Positions 9,160 through 17,075 of a stretch of 64,000 nt of DNA are shown piece after piece. The stretch's first letter is position 1. Every line of letters starts with the position of its first letter. Both the position numbers and the translations under genes were made by a program. The notes below the pieces were generated by a model. It worked only from the letters and a program-made list of their open reading frames with translations, ran no database searches and was not told the DNA's origin. This stretch comes from Sulfobacillus benefaciens (GTDB lineage: Bacteria; Bacillota; Sulfobacillia; Sulfobacillales; Sulfobacillaceae): contig PXYT01000001.1 of assembly GCA_003023725.1 (NCBI GenBank), forward strand, positions 124,001-188,000, read 5' to 3'.

Positions 9160-9845
9160 TACGAAACGCGTCGCCGAAAGTTGTCCACCATCATCTCGAC
9201 AACGCAATCCACCTCCATGTCGGTGGTGTCAATCAAAATGGCATCCTCAGCCTGGCGCAATGGCCCCACTTCACGGGACGCGTCAAGGGCGTCCCGGTGC
9301 CGGATTTCTTCTCCCAGCACCTCTAAATCGAGGTGAAAGCCCATTGCCTTCAAATCGTTTAGGCGCCGTTTGGCCCGGGCCTCCAATGACGCCGTCAAAT
9401 AAAATTTCACATCAGCATCCGGCAGAACATACGTACCAATGTCGCGGCCATCCATCACGACCCGTCCAGCGCACGCCAAGACCCGTTGCCGGCGCACCAT
9501 TTCCTCCCGAATCAATGGGAATCCGGCCACCAGAGAAACACTGGCATTCACTTCCGGAGTTCTAAGAAGATGGGTCACGTCCTCACCATCGAGCCAAACC
9601 GTGGGCTGATGCCGCCCATTGCCCACAAGATCAATCTGCGACGACCTTAACAAGTCGACTATTTGCGACTCGTCCCGCAAATCAATACCGTGTTGTAAGG
9701 CTTTGAGTGCCAATGCTCGGTACATAGCTCCTGAGTCAAGATACAAAAAGCCGAGTCTTTCCGCCATTTTCCGAGCCACCGTGCTTTTTCCCGCACCGGC
9801 AGGCCCATCTACCGCGACGACCGGACCCCGTTCTCTTCCCCTCAT
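9159..9845 (-). CDS. cmk: Cytidylate kinase
   Basis: It phosphorylates CMP and dCMP with ATP. The 228-residue protein carries the P-loop GPAGAGKST at residues 16-24, the LDSGAMYR segment, DGRDIGTYV and the LEARAKRR region typical of bacterial CMP kinases. It is overlapped by one base at both ends (TAATG with aroH upstream and with plsC downstream), so translation of the three is likely linked. Confidence 0.96.
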   Translation of the reverse strand: MRGRERGPVVAVDGPAGAGKSTVARKMAERLGFLYLDSGAMYRALALKALQHGIDLRDESQIVDLLRSSQIDLVGNGRHQPTVWLDGEDVTHLLRTPEVNASVSLVAGFPLIREEMVRRQRVLACAGRVVMDGRDIGTYVLPDADVKFYLTASLEARAKRRLNDLKAMGFHLDLEVLGEEIRHRDALDASREVGPLRQAEDAILIDTTDMEVDCVVEMMVDNFRRRVS

Positions 9846-10225
9846 TATCCCGGTAACTCCTCACGGCTCTTAACGAGATCTTCGCGCAATACTACAGCAC
9901 CATACTGATAGATGTGGCGGATTTCTGCCTGCGACATCGCCGTTTCGGCTTGCATGAGGACACGTACCGTTTTGGGCAGCCCATGAGGAACGTCCAGTTC
10001 TCGCATACAGATCACCGGAACATACTGCCATCCCACTTTTCGTGCCGCTTCCGCCGGAAACGTCGCATGAAGATCAGGAGTCATAGTAAAACAAATGCTG
10101 CTCATCTCATCCGGACGAATCCCGTTGGCACGGGCCATTTCCAAAAGCAATTCCTGGGTTCGCTCCAAAATATGTCGAGCGTCGTCACGATCAACCGTCG
10201 TAGCTCCTCGTATTCCCCGAATCAA
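9845..10225 (-). CDS. aroH: Chorismate mutase, AroH type
   Basis: It converts chorismate to prephenate in phenylalanine and tyrosine synthesis. The 126-residue length and sequence (MIRGIRGATTV at the start, then the SSICFTMTPDL and ELDVPHGLPKTVRVLM segments) match the trimeric AroH family of Bacillus rather than the AroQ fold. The visible Arg and Glu residues of the family active site are present. It opens the coupled minus-strand set with cmk. Confidence 0.95.
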   Translation of the reverse strand: MIRGIRGATTVDRDDARHILERTQELLLEMARANGIRPDEMSSICFTMTPDLHATFPAEAARKVGWQYVPVICMRELDVPHGLPKTVRVLMQAETAMSQAEIRHIYQYGAVVLREDLVKSREELPG

Positions 10226-10308
10226 CCCGTCAACATCCTTTCTGCCTCGTGATATCCACGTTATTTACGCCTGATCACAACATGATTTCGAGATTTTTGC
10301 AAGTCATT

Positions 10309-10464
10309 TCATGATTTCTGGTCTTCTTTAGCCTCCAATTGAATCTTCTGCTGACACGTGCGGCAAATATAAGGATGATCAGGACTGTACTTCAGCAACT
10401 GGTATTCTTTTGTCCAGGCGGCCACATCGGTCACTGTACCACAAATTTGGCAACGTACTTGCAT
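10309..10464 (-). CDS. Small zinc-ribbon protein, YlaI type (DUF2197)
   Basis: A protein of about 51 residues with two CxxC pairs (CQIC and CRTC) that fit a zinc ribbon. Length and spacing resemble the Bacillus YlaI family. The ATG at 10464 sits behind GAAGGAGGAGG; the longer reading from 10521 is rejected because the ribosome site would lie inside it. Divergent from the SWIM gene. Function unknown; a nucleic-acid or protein contact role is inference. Confidence 0.75.
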   Translation of the reverse strand: MQVRCQICGTVTDVAAWTKEYQLLKYSPDHPYICRTCQQKIQLEAKEDQKS

Positions 10465-10519
10465 CGTTATTCCTCCTCCTTCATGATGTGACTGAGACAA
10501 ACATATTGAGGGGGCTATC

Positions 10520-11650
10520 ATGTCTCACATAGTGTCCCAAAACCACGCAGACCTCACTATAGCAATTGTTGACGATTATATCGGGCAAATTCCAGAACGA
10601 ACCCGGCGTCAAGCGCGTGATTATTTATACGAAGACCGATGCATACGCACAATGAGCATGCCCGGACGATTGATAGCTGAGTTAAAAGGTTACCATGACT
10701 CCTATATACCTTATTTTGAACTCTCCCATGACTCGTGGCAAGGGGCATGTACGTGTGGTCGGAACAATGTTTGTTCTCATCTGGCCGCGTTGCTGATAAA
10801 CTTCCGAGATCGCCCCGATACCTTTGTGTTTCCCCCTTACGCTATAGATCAAGCGCTTGGTCGCCCTTGGAGCATGGTTCCGCACGAAGTGCCGGGGTTC
10901 AGGATTGTTCGCCTTATGCCAACTCCCGTGCCTTGGTGGATGCAAAGACGCCAAGCCGGGCAAGCTAAAGCTGGACCCGCCAAGCTGGACAGTCTGGAGT
11001 ATCTCGTGCACCATCCTGCCATGCTGGCTGACCTCCATCCGAGCTGGCTGGAAGAAAGTACTATATACGAAGAGATTGTCCAGTGGAAAAACCGCCGTCT
11101 TATCCGTCAAGCCGGTTTTTCATTTTGGCTAAATTTGTGGGCCTACAACCCCTACTTGCCTCTGGAGAATGTCTTCTCCGTCTTCCATGAAGACCTTGAG
11201 AATTTTTCCCGTGTCATCCTCTCGGCATTATGGCAAGCGAGTCCCGTCCCTTTTTCTTCGGATCGAACGTGGCATCGCGTTCACCGCTTGCTCTCGCTGC
11301 TGGAGCCAGTGCGCTCGGTGCCAATTTTATGGCTCTGGAACCAGTTCCAGGCCCTTGATCCCCTCCATTTGTCCCGTACCCGTGCTCTGATGAATAGAGA
11401 CGGCTTGGAGCCCGCCATTCAATACATCGAACAGCACTGGCCCACCGATCCTGACGATCAACGCGTCGTGCGGCGGGCCTTAATAGACTGGCTTCCAGTA
11501 AACAAAAAATTGCCCTACTGGGTCGCTGATTGTCTGGAAAGTGGATCGCGTCAGGACTTACTGGAACTCCAGAGAGTTCTGGACCCCCACTCCTTCGAGA
11601 ATTTGGAAACCCTGTTTAATCGACGCTGGTCCCCTTCTGCCGAACCGTGA
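10520..11650 (+). CDS. SWIM zinc-finger protein
   Basis: A 376-residue protein with a SWIM motif near residues 74-88: CTCG, then VCSHL, i.e. the CxC...CxH zinc pattern. The rest is helical, rich in tryptophan and not recognised. SWIM proteins in Firmicutes are often encoded next to SNF2/HepA ATPases; here such an ATPase lies 5.4 kb away at 17076-18701 on the other strand. Its 3' end overlaps the convergent NAPRTase gene by 35 bases. A DNA-binding or remodelling partner role is inferred from the family only. Confidence 0.8.
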   Translation: MSHIVSQNHADLTIAIVDDYIGQIPERTRRQARDYLYEDRCIRTMSMPGRLIAELKGYHDSYIPYFELSHDSWQGACTCGRNNVCSHLAALLINFRDRPDTFVFPPYAIDQALGRPWSMVPHEVPGFRIVRLMPTPVPWWMQRRQAGQAKAGPAKLDSLEYLVHHPAMLADLHPSWLEESTIYEEIVQWKNRRLIRQAGFSFWLNLWAYNPYLPLENVFSVFHEDLENFSRVILSALWQASPVPFSSDRTWHRVHRLLSLLEPVRSVPILWLWNQFQALDPLHLSRTRALMNRDGLEPAIQYIEQHWPTDPDDQRVVRRALIDWLPVNKKLPYWVADCLESGSRQDLLELQRVLDPHSFENLETLFNRRWSPSAEP

Positions 11651-12701
11651 GTCCTGGCGAGGGGGTCAGCCCCGGAATCCTGCCGCGCTTAGCCACGGCT
11701 TTGTGCTCAATCGCCTTGAGGTCCATAGTCATGTCGAGAGGGGAAGCGGCAGCAATATAGCTTCCCACGCCAAATCCCGTAGCTCCCGCATCCTTCAGGG
11801 GACCAATCTTTTCGGGAGTCAGTCCGCCGGAAACAAAGATGCCCACATGATCATAGCCTTTTTGTGCGAGGCGCATGCGGATTTCGTAGACAAGTTCGGG
11901 CGTGACACCGCCGCGTTCCCTAGGGGTATCCAAACGGATGGCGTCTAAGCGACCATTCAGGGCTTCGGCCACTCGAATCGCCTCCTCAGCTTCATCCTTA
12001 AACGTATCCACAAGAACCACCCGAGGGGCTCCTTCCGGCATGGTGCGATCGTAGGCCAAAGACGCCTGAACTGTGTCGCCGGCCATCAGCAATAAAGCGT
12101 GAGGCATAGTCCCGGACGGCACTTGGCCAGCCTGGCGAGCGCCCAGGATACTGCTTGCGCCGATGGCGCCGCCCACCAAGGCCGCCCTGTCCATAACGGA
12201 AGCTACAGCCGGATGGACGTGACGAGCTCCAAACGAAAAGACGGGCACAGGCCGGGCCGCCTCGACGATTTCCCTGGCCGCCGTGGCCCACCCTGACGAT
12301 GAGGCCAGAATTCCAAGCAACGCCGTTTCATAGAGGCCAAAGTCGCCATACCGTCCCGTAATCCGCATTACAACCTGCTTGGCGGTCACTTGGGTGCCGT
12401 CGTCCAAAGCCTCCACTTCAACCGGAAACGGGGCCATCAGTGTCAATGCTTCTTCAATGCCGGCCAACATACCTGGTCTATTGGCAAAAATCTCCGCCGT
12501 CACACTCAGATTGTGAAGGCCTAATTCTTTAAGAATTTGCTGCGTGCCGACGAAGTAAACGTCAGCGGTAATCCCGGCCTGAATTTCTTCGGGTGTTGCC
12601 GACCGTATGCCCCGATTGACGGGTCGATATTGCTGCACGGCCTGGATACTTGACACCACGCGCTGTAAATCTGGATTGGGTGTATTCACTGGATCTGTCA
12701 T
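11616..12701 (-). CDS. pncB: Nicotinate phosphoribosyltransferase, short form
   Basis: It makes nicotinate mononucleotide from nicotinate and PRPP for NAD salvage. The 361-residue protein belongs to the shorter archaeal/Firmicute-type family: DVYFVGTQQIL near the N-terminus, the segment with the catalytic histidine FGARHVHPAV, then SGTMPHALLL, VDTFKDE, RLDT and VSGGLTPEKI, ending in a phosphate-binding loop GFGVGSYI. The ATG is 140 bases inside the 3' part of rluB, a long same-strand overlap. The N-terminal sequence is needed by the fold, so I keep this start. Confidence 0.92.
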   Translation of the reverse strand: MTDPVNTPNPDLQRVVSSIQAVQQYRPVNRGIRSATPEEIQAGITADVYFVGTQQILKELGLHNLSVTAEIFANRPGMLAGIEEALTLMAPFPVEVEALDDGTQVTAKQVVMRITGRYGDFGLYETALLGILASSSGWATAAREIVEAARPVPVFSFGARHVHPAVASVMDRAALVGGAIGASSILGARQAGQVPSGTMPHALLLMAGDTVQASLAYDRTMPEGAPRVVLVDTFKDEAEEAIRVAEALNGRLDAIRLDTPRERGGVTPELVYEIRMRLAQKGYDHVGIFVSGGLTPEKIGPLKDAGATGFGVGSYIAAASPLDMTMDLKAIEHKAVAKRGRIPGLTPSPGLTVRQKGTSVD

Positions 12702-13449
12702 CCCTTCGATTCTTGGAATTCTTGCGTTGCGGCTGTTCTACCAGAGTATAGAGTTCCTTCACTTCGCGATGAGTCAAAGGACGGATGTCGCCCTCACCCA
12801 GTCCGCCCAGAGTTAGAGACCCGAATGCCACCCGTTTGAGCGAAATCACCGGATGCCCAATCGACTCAAAAATTCGCCGCACCTCCCGCTTTCGTCCCTC
12901 CGTAAGCGTGAGCGAAAAAAGCGTCCGGTTGCTCTCTGTACGGATTACACGTACATCACGGGGATGTGAATAACCATCATCCAATTGAATCCCGCGCGTC
13001 AGCCTCGCCAGATGCGCACGCCTTGGCACGCCTTCCACCCACGCTTCATACACCTTAGGAACAGCATAAGAGGGATGCATCAAATGATGGGCCAGCAACC
13101 CATCGTTGGTTAACACCATTAGACCCGACGTTTCTTTGTCCAACCGGCCCACCGGAAACACGCGTCCAAACTTTGAGGGTATAAGTTCGGAAATTAAATG
13201 CTCAGCATGCCGATCCTTTAACGACGTGGTATATCCCCGAGGCTTATTCAATATTAAATAGACTCGCTGGAGACGCATTTGAAGAGGACGACCGTCGATG
13301 GCAATTTTGTCAACGTCGGTGTCTGCCACTTGACCGAGCACGGCTGGTCGACCGTTAATGGTCACTCTGCCTGAACTGATCCATGTTTCCGCCTCGCGTC
13401 TGGAGCACAGTCCCGCTTGGGCCATCACCTTTTGCAGTCGTGATTTCAT
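12562..13449 (-). CDS. rluB: rRNA pseudouridine synthase, RluB/RsuA family
   Basis: A pseudouridine synthase for ribosomal RNA. It has an N-terminal S4 domain (RLQKVMAQAGLCSRREAE) followed by the catalytic GRLDKETSG with the active-site Asp, then LTLTEGRKREVRR. The ATG at 13449 follows AAAGGAG. The family core ends near LYTLVE; the last 60 or so residues are basic, Ser/Arg-rich and low in complexity, and overlap the start of pncB by 140 bases. That tail is either a genuine extension or the result of a lost stop codon. Confidence 0.93.
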   Translation of the reverse strand: MKSRLQKVMAQAGLCSRREAETWISSGRVTINGRPAVLGQVADTDVDKIAIDGRPLQMRLQRVYLILNKPRGYTTSLKDRHAEHLISELIPSKFGRVFPVGRLDKETSGLMVLTNDGLLAHHLMHPSYAVPKVYEAWVEGVPRRAHLARLTRGIQLDDGYSHPRDVRVIRTESNRTLFSLTLTEGRKREVRRIFESIGHPVISLKRVAFGSLTLGGLGEGDIRPLTHREVKELYTLVEQPQRKNSKNRRDDRSSEYTQSRFTARGVKYPGRAAISTRQSGHTVGNTRRNSGRDYR

Positions 13450-13475
13450 GCCGTCACTCCTTTTCCCCAGAGCGT

Positions 13476-13940
13476 TCATTCCCGGATCTCAAAAATACAC
13501 TCGACTTCCACTGCAGCATTTAAGGGCAACGCATTCGTCCCAACGGCCGATCGGGCATGGCGCCCGTGCTCCTGAAAAATTTCCTGCAAAATCAAAGAAG
13601 CCCCATTGATGACTTGCGGCTGATCGTGAAATTTCTCACTGCTCTGCACGTATCCCACCACTTTGACCACGCCCTCAAGCCGATCTAGGTCGCCCACGGC
13701 AGCAGCCGCCACACTGATCGCATTCAGAGCGGCCTGTCTTGCCGCCTCCTGAGCCTGTTCCATCGTCACCGTCATCCCCACAATCCCCTCAGCCACGAGC
13801 TTCCCGTCGCGAAACGGCAACTGGCCGGATGTCCAGCACCATTTTCCCGAGACCACAGCAGGAACATAAGCCGCGAGAGCCTGGGGCGCTGGAGGCAAAA
13901 CGATTCCCAGATCCTTCAGTCTTTGTGACAGCAATCCCAT
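13476..13940 (-). CDS. RidA-family protein
   Basis: RidA-like proteins hydrolyse reactive enamines and imines made by PLP enzymes. The 154-residue product contains the family's GLVAEGIVG, AARQAALNAISV and the C-terminal VGTNALPLNAAVEVECIFE, where the Arg of the classic G(x)R-N motif is not obvious, so it may belong to a non-catalytic Rid subgroup. It lies 26 bases upstream of rluB on the same strand and divergent from spmB. Confidence 0.85.
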   Translation of the reverse strand: MGLLSQRLKDLGIVLPPAPQALAAYVPAVVSGKWCWTSGQLPFRDGKLVAEGIVGMTVTMEQAQEAARQAALNAISVAAAAVGDLDRLEGVVKVVGYVQSSEKFHDQPQVINGASLILQEIFQEHGRHARSAVGTNALPLNAAVEVECIFEIRE

Positions 13941-14086
13941 TTTATTCCTCCATTCATGCCTATCGTAACAGCATCATATCTTTCCCTAGACAAGGCATCA
14001 GCACTCGAGATTTTCCGCATTAGTATACCAGGTTGTCCCGGCTATTTCGACCATCTTCGAGCGCTGTCAAAGGAGTGGGTACTGCC

Positions 14087-14620
14087 ATGACTGTCGTCAT
14101 TGAGACGATTTCCGTTTGGGCTATTCCCTTTCTCATCGGGTTTATCCCGCTTTACGGATGGTTAAAGGGAGTCAAAGTCTATGAAACCTTTGTTGAAGGG
14201 GCAGAGGAAGGATTTGGCATGGCTGTTCGCATGATCCCTTTTCTGGTGGGAATTCTTGTGGCTTTGAATATCTTTGAGGCTTCGGGAGCTCTCGACGCTG
14301 TCATCCGTTTCCTCTCCACTCCCCTTCAATATTTTGGGATTCCGGCCCCGGTTGTGCCTCTTTTGCTTGTTCGGCCTCTGTCGGGAGGCGCCGCGCTGGG
14401 CATAACCACGGGGCTGCTTCACCACTACGGCGCGGATTCGTTTGTCGGCCGCCTGGCCTCCACCGTGCAAGGCAGCACGGATACAACCTTCTACGTTATT
14501 ACCCTCTATTTTGGCTCTGTAGGCATCAAAAAGATTCGTTATGCCCTCACCGTCGCCCTCATCGGGGATCTGGCGGGGTTTATCGCTGCTGTCGTCATTT
14601 GCCGTCAACTGTTCCGCTAA
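14087..14620 (+). CDS. spmB: Spore maturation protein B
   Basis: SpmB is a membrane protein with a nucleoside-recognition (gate) domain that contributes to spore core dehydration in Bacillus. The product of about 177 residues has several hydrophobic helices and the family segments VRPLSGGAALG and STDTTFYVITLYFGSVG. The ATG at 14087 follows AAAGGAG; a TTG at 14033 is less likely. Its partner spmA is on the opposite strand and converges on it, unlike the Bacillus operon. Confidence 0.93.
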   Translation: MTVVIETISVWAIPFLIGFIPLYGWLKGVKVYETFVEGAEEGFGMAVRMIPFLVGILVALNIFEASGALDAVIRFLSTPLQYFGIPAPVVPLLLVRPLSGGAALGITTGLLHHYGADSFVGRLASTVQGSTDTTFYVITLYFGSVGIKKIRYALTVALIGDLAGFIAAVVICRQLFR

Positions 14621-14678
14621 CACACAGCTTCTTTTACAAAGCTGTCTCCCGCGCCTGCAAGATTTATTTCCCGTCATC

Positions 14679-15269
14679 TCACCGTTTATCACTGCGGTGA
14701 CAATGCCGGAATATACGTTCGGCACTGATGGCCACGATCGAGGCTACCGTTGTGGCCAAAATGGTAGGTCCCACGATTTCCGTGGGATTCTTCGATCCGG
14801 CGGCCACCCGCAGCGCAATCACCGTAGCGGGAATCAAGTTAATAGACGCGGTATTTATAGCCAGAAACGTAATCATATTCGCCGACGCCGTATCTTTGAC
14901 GGGGTTCAGTTTCTGGAGTTCTTCCATGGCCTTGAGTCCAAAAGGCGTGGCTGCTCCCCCCATTCCCAGAATGTTGGCAGCCATATTCATCAACATATTC
15001 CCCATGGCCGGATGGTCTTTGGGAATACCGGGAAACAAGCGGGATACAAAAGGGGTCAGAAGCCGTGAAAATGCCCGCATCAGTCCCGATTCTTCGGCGA
15101 TTTTGGCCATCCCCAGCCACAAAGCCATGATGCCAACGAACCCGAAAGCCACTTCCACGGCTTTCTCACTACCGCTCACTATGACCTGGGTCACGGAAAC
15201 CATGGAGTGGTGCAGAGCGCTCATGCACAGACCGCCCACAATCAACAGAAGCCAGACGATGTTTACCAT
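14679..15269 (-). CDS. spmA: Spore maturation protein A
   Basis: SpmA is the partner of SpmB. The 196-residue protein has about five hydrophobic segments and the family motifs GIMALWLGMAKIAEESGL, GNMLMNMAANILGMGGAATP and NPVKDTASANMITFLAINTAS. It converges on spmB, with 58 bases between the stop codons. In Bacillus the two genes are adjacent and co-directional, so one of them has been inverted here. Confidence 0.94.
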   Translation of the reverse strand: MVNIVWLLLIVGGLCMSALHHSMVSVTQVIVSGSEKAVEVAFGFVGIMALWLGMAKIAEESGLMRAFSRLLTPFVSRLFPGIPKDHPAMGNMLMNMAANILGMGGAATPFGLKAMEELQKLNPVKDTASANMITFLAINTASINLIPATVIALRVAAGSKNPTEIVGPTILATTVASIVAISAERIFRHCHRSDKR

Positions 15270-15334
15270 CCTTATCCCCCCAATATCCTAGGGGACAGTA
15301 TATGAACACCGGTGCGTTTCCAGACCAAGGCAGG

Positions 15335-16192
15335 TCATGGTTCCAGCACAACATTGTCGATTAGCCGGGCCTTTCCGATGCGTGCGGCCAACGCCAGAAT
15401 GGCTCGAGATGTGCCGAGTTCCTCCTCTAACGGGACCAAAGTGTTGGCATCGACCAAAGAAACGTACTCCGGCTCAATGCTGTGTTCCCTCAGAACATCT
15501 GCCACCTCTTCCACCAGCTTCTCGGCGTTTCGTTCACCGCCCTCAAACCGCTTTTGACCCGCCAACAACGCCTGGTAAAGGAAAGCCGCCCGGTCTTTTT
15601 CGACGGGAGTAAGGTACTGATTGCGCGACGACAAAGCCAATCCTGACGGTTCTCGAACGGTGGGGACTCCGACAATTTCCACCGGAAAGTTCAAATCTCT
15701 CGTCAGTTGCCTGATAATCGCCAATTGCTGTGCGTCCTTTTTTCCGAACAGCGCAACACTCGGCCGAACGACATTGAACAATTTGCACACCACGGTGGCC
15801 ACTCCGTCAAAATGCCCGGGGCGCCCCAATCCACACATCACGTTCGTCATGGAGGGCAAGGTAATTACCGTCCGACTGGGGCCCTGGGGGTACATCTCCG
15901 ACACCGAAGGAGCGAACACGGACAGGGGCCGGTATGATTCCAAGAGACGAAGATCGCGCGCCAAGTCACGCGGGTATTTTTCGAAATCTTCGTGGGGCCC
16001 AAATTGCAAGGGATTGACAAATATACTCACGATTACCTCCGGAGCCAATCTCTTTGCCTCTTCCACCAAGGCCAGATGTCCCTGATGCAAAGATCCCATA
16101 GTCGGCACCAGAGCTACATTCTGTCCCGGCAATAGCTGATCACGGTACGTCATCATGGCATCTAATGTTTCCAAGCACACAATACTGGACAA
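15335..16192 (-). CDS. panC: Pantothenate synthetase
   Basis: It joins pantoate and beta-alanine with ATP to make pantothenate, the coenzyme A precursor. The 285-residue protein has the nucleotidyl-transferase signature MGSLHQGHLALV (HxGH), FVNPLQFGPHEDFEKYPR, LFGKKDAQQL and SSRNQYL. No panB or panD is in the window. The gene lies 28 bases downstream of the disulfide oxidoreductase and may share its transcript. Confidence 0.96.
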   Translation of the reverse strand: MSSIVCLETLDAMMTYRDQLLPGQNVALVPTMGSLHQGHLALVEEAKRLAPEVIVSIFVNPLQFGPHEDFEKYPRDLARDLRLLESYRPLSVFAPSVSEMYPQGPSRTVITLPSMTNVMCGLGRPGHFDGVATVVCKLFNVVRPSVALFGKKDAQQLAIIRQLTRDLNFPVEIVGVPTVREPSGLALSSRNQYLTPVEKDRAAFLYQALLAGQKRFEGGERNAEKLVEEVADVLREHSIEPEYVSLVDANTLVPLEEELGTSRAILALAARIGKARLIDNVVLEP

Positions 16193-16220
16193 GAAACAAT
16201 AACTCCTTCACTGAGAAGAA

Positions 16221-16889
16221 TTAGAGTTCGAATAACGCCTTCAACCGACGAATCAGGTGATCTTCACTCAAGGCCCCCTCAAAACTTTCTTTCCGTCCCG
16301 CGTCCTGGATGGTCACGATAGTTTTAGGCACGGCGTAAACGTCTTCAGCCTCGGCCATTTCCGCAAATGCGCCAGCTTCAATGGACTCGCCTCGTATCCT
16401 CGCAGGATTGGCCAACGCCATCTGGTGCACCAGGCGGACCGCCCGGGGACAATGCGGTCACGTTGGTGTCACGAAGACGCGTAATAAAACATCATGCTCC
16501 AAATTACGAATGTAATTAACGGTTTTTTCGCTCAGCCGGGACCGTCCTGTCGAGACATCAAGAATATCCTCAATGAGCACGGCAAATTCATATCCAGACG
16601 GCATGCCCAGAATCCGGATGCCAGTATCGTCTTCATTCTTATCGCGCAAAAGCAATGCCGGAACCTGTTCCACACCATATAACGCCGCCAGCAGCCGGTT
16701 TTTGTAAAAGTCATAGACTTCCAGATGCAGTAAATCCGGCATCAAACCGACGACCTCATTCAAAATACCCTGAGTATGGACGCTCCATTCCTGGCCCGGA
16801 TCGTAAAAAAGAACCAGATGCACGGGAAACTTCAAATCCCGAAACATTTCCGACAGAGTTTGGCGGTCCCGCTCATTTAAGAATCCCAA
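16221..16889 (-). CDS. Glutaredoxin-like disulfide oxidoreductase, candidate selenoprotein
   Basis: Read straight through one TGA codon (16458-16460), this frame gives 222 residues with the two-domain layout of protein-disulfide-oxidoreductase (PDO) proteins. The N-terminal half (LVLFYDPGQEW, then VEQVPALLL) lacks a CxxC. The C-terminal half has the thioredoxin-type active site, but its first cysteine is the TGA: VFVTPT-(UGA)-PHCPRAV, i.e. U144 and C147. Coding continues to a normal end with the cis-Pro segment VPKTIV. A 7-bp hairpin with a GUC loop begins 11 nt after the UGA. If Sec is not inserted this is a point-mutated pseudogene. No selA, selB, selC or selD is in the window. Confidence 0.75.
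16430..16446 (-). promoter_or_regulatory. Candidate bacterial SECIS hairpin
   Basis: On the minus strand CCGGGCG-GUC-CGCCUGG forms seven pairs (one G-U). The apical loop begins 18 nt after the UGA at 16458-16460 and follows a stem-closing G, giving GGU at the tip. The E. coli fdhF element also has GGU at the tip about 18 nt after UGA. The fold was worked out by hand. Confidence 0.55.
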
Positions 16890-17075
16890 GACTGTTCCCC
16901 CTCGTGCTCAATAGCCGACGCACCACTTAAGGAGAACTCCTCCAATCCAAGCTTGTTGCCAGATGGTTCTGCGTTCAGCCTTTCCGTGCTTACCGATTAT
17001 TTATGATATTACACCTTAAATGGTCACCCGACGACCGGTGCATCCTACATTATACTCCGCTCCGACTTCTTTCAT

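Noticed and set aside
12562-12701. pncB starting downstream of rluB
   Set aside because: No later start keeps the N-terminal segment DVYFVGTQQIL that the enzyme needs, so the overlap is kept and reported.
16458-16889. Two separate small genes at 16458-16889 and 16221-16430
   Set aside because: The second has no ribosome site and begins in the middle of a thioredoxin fold in the same frame; one gene with an internal UGA explains both.
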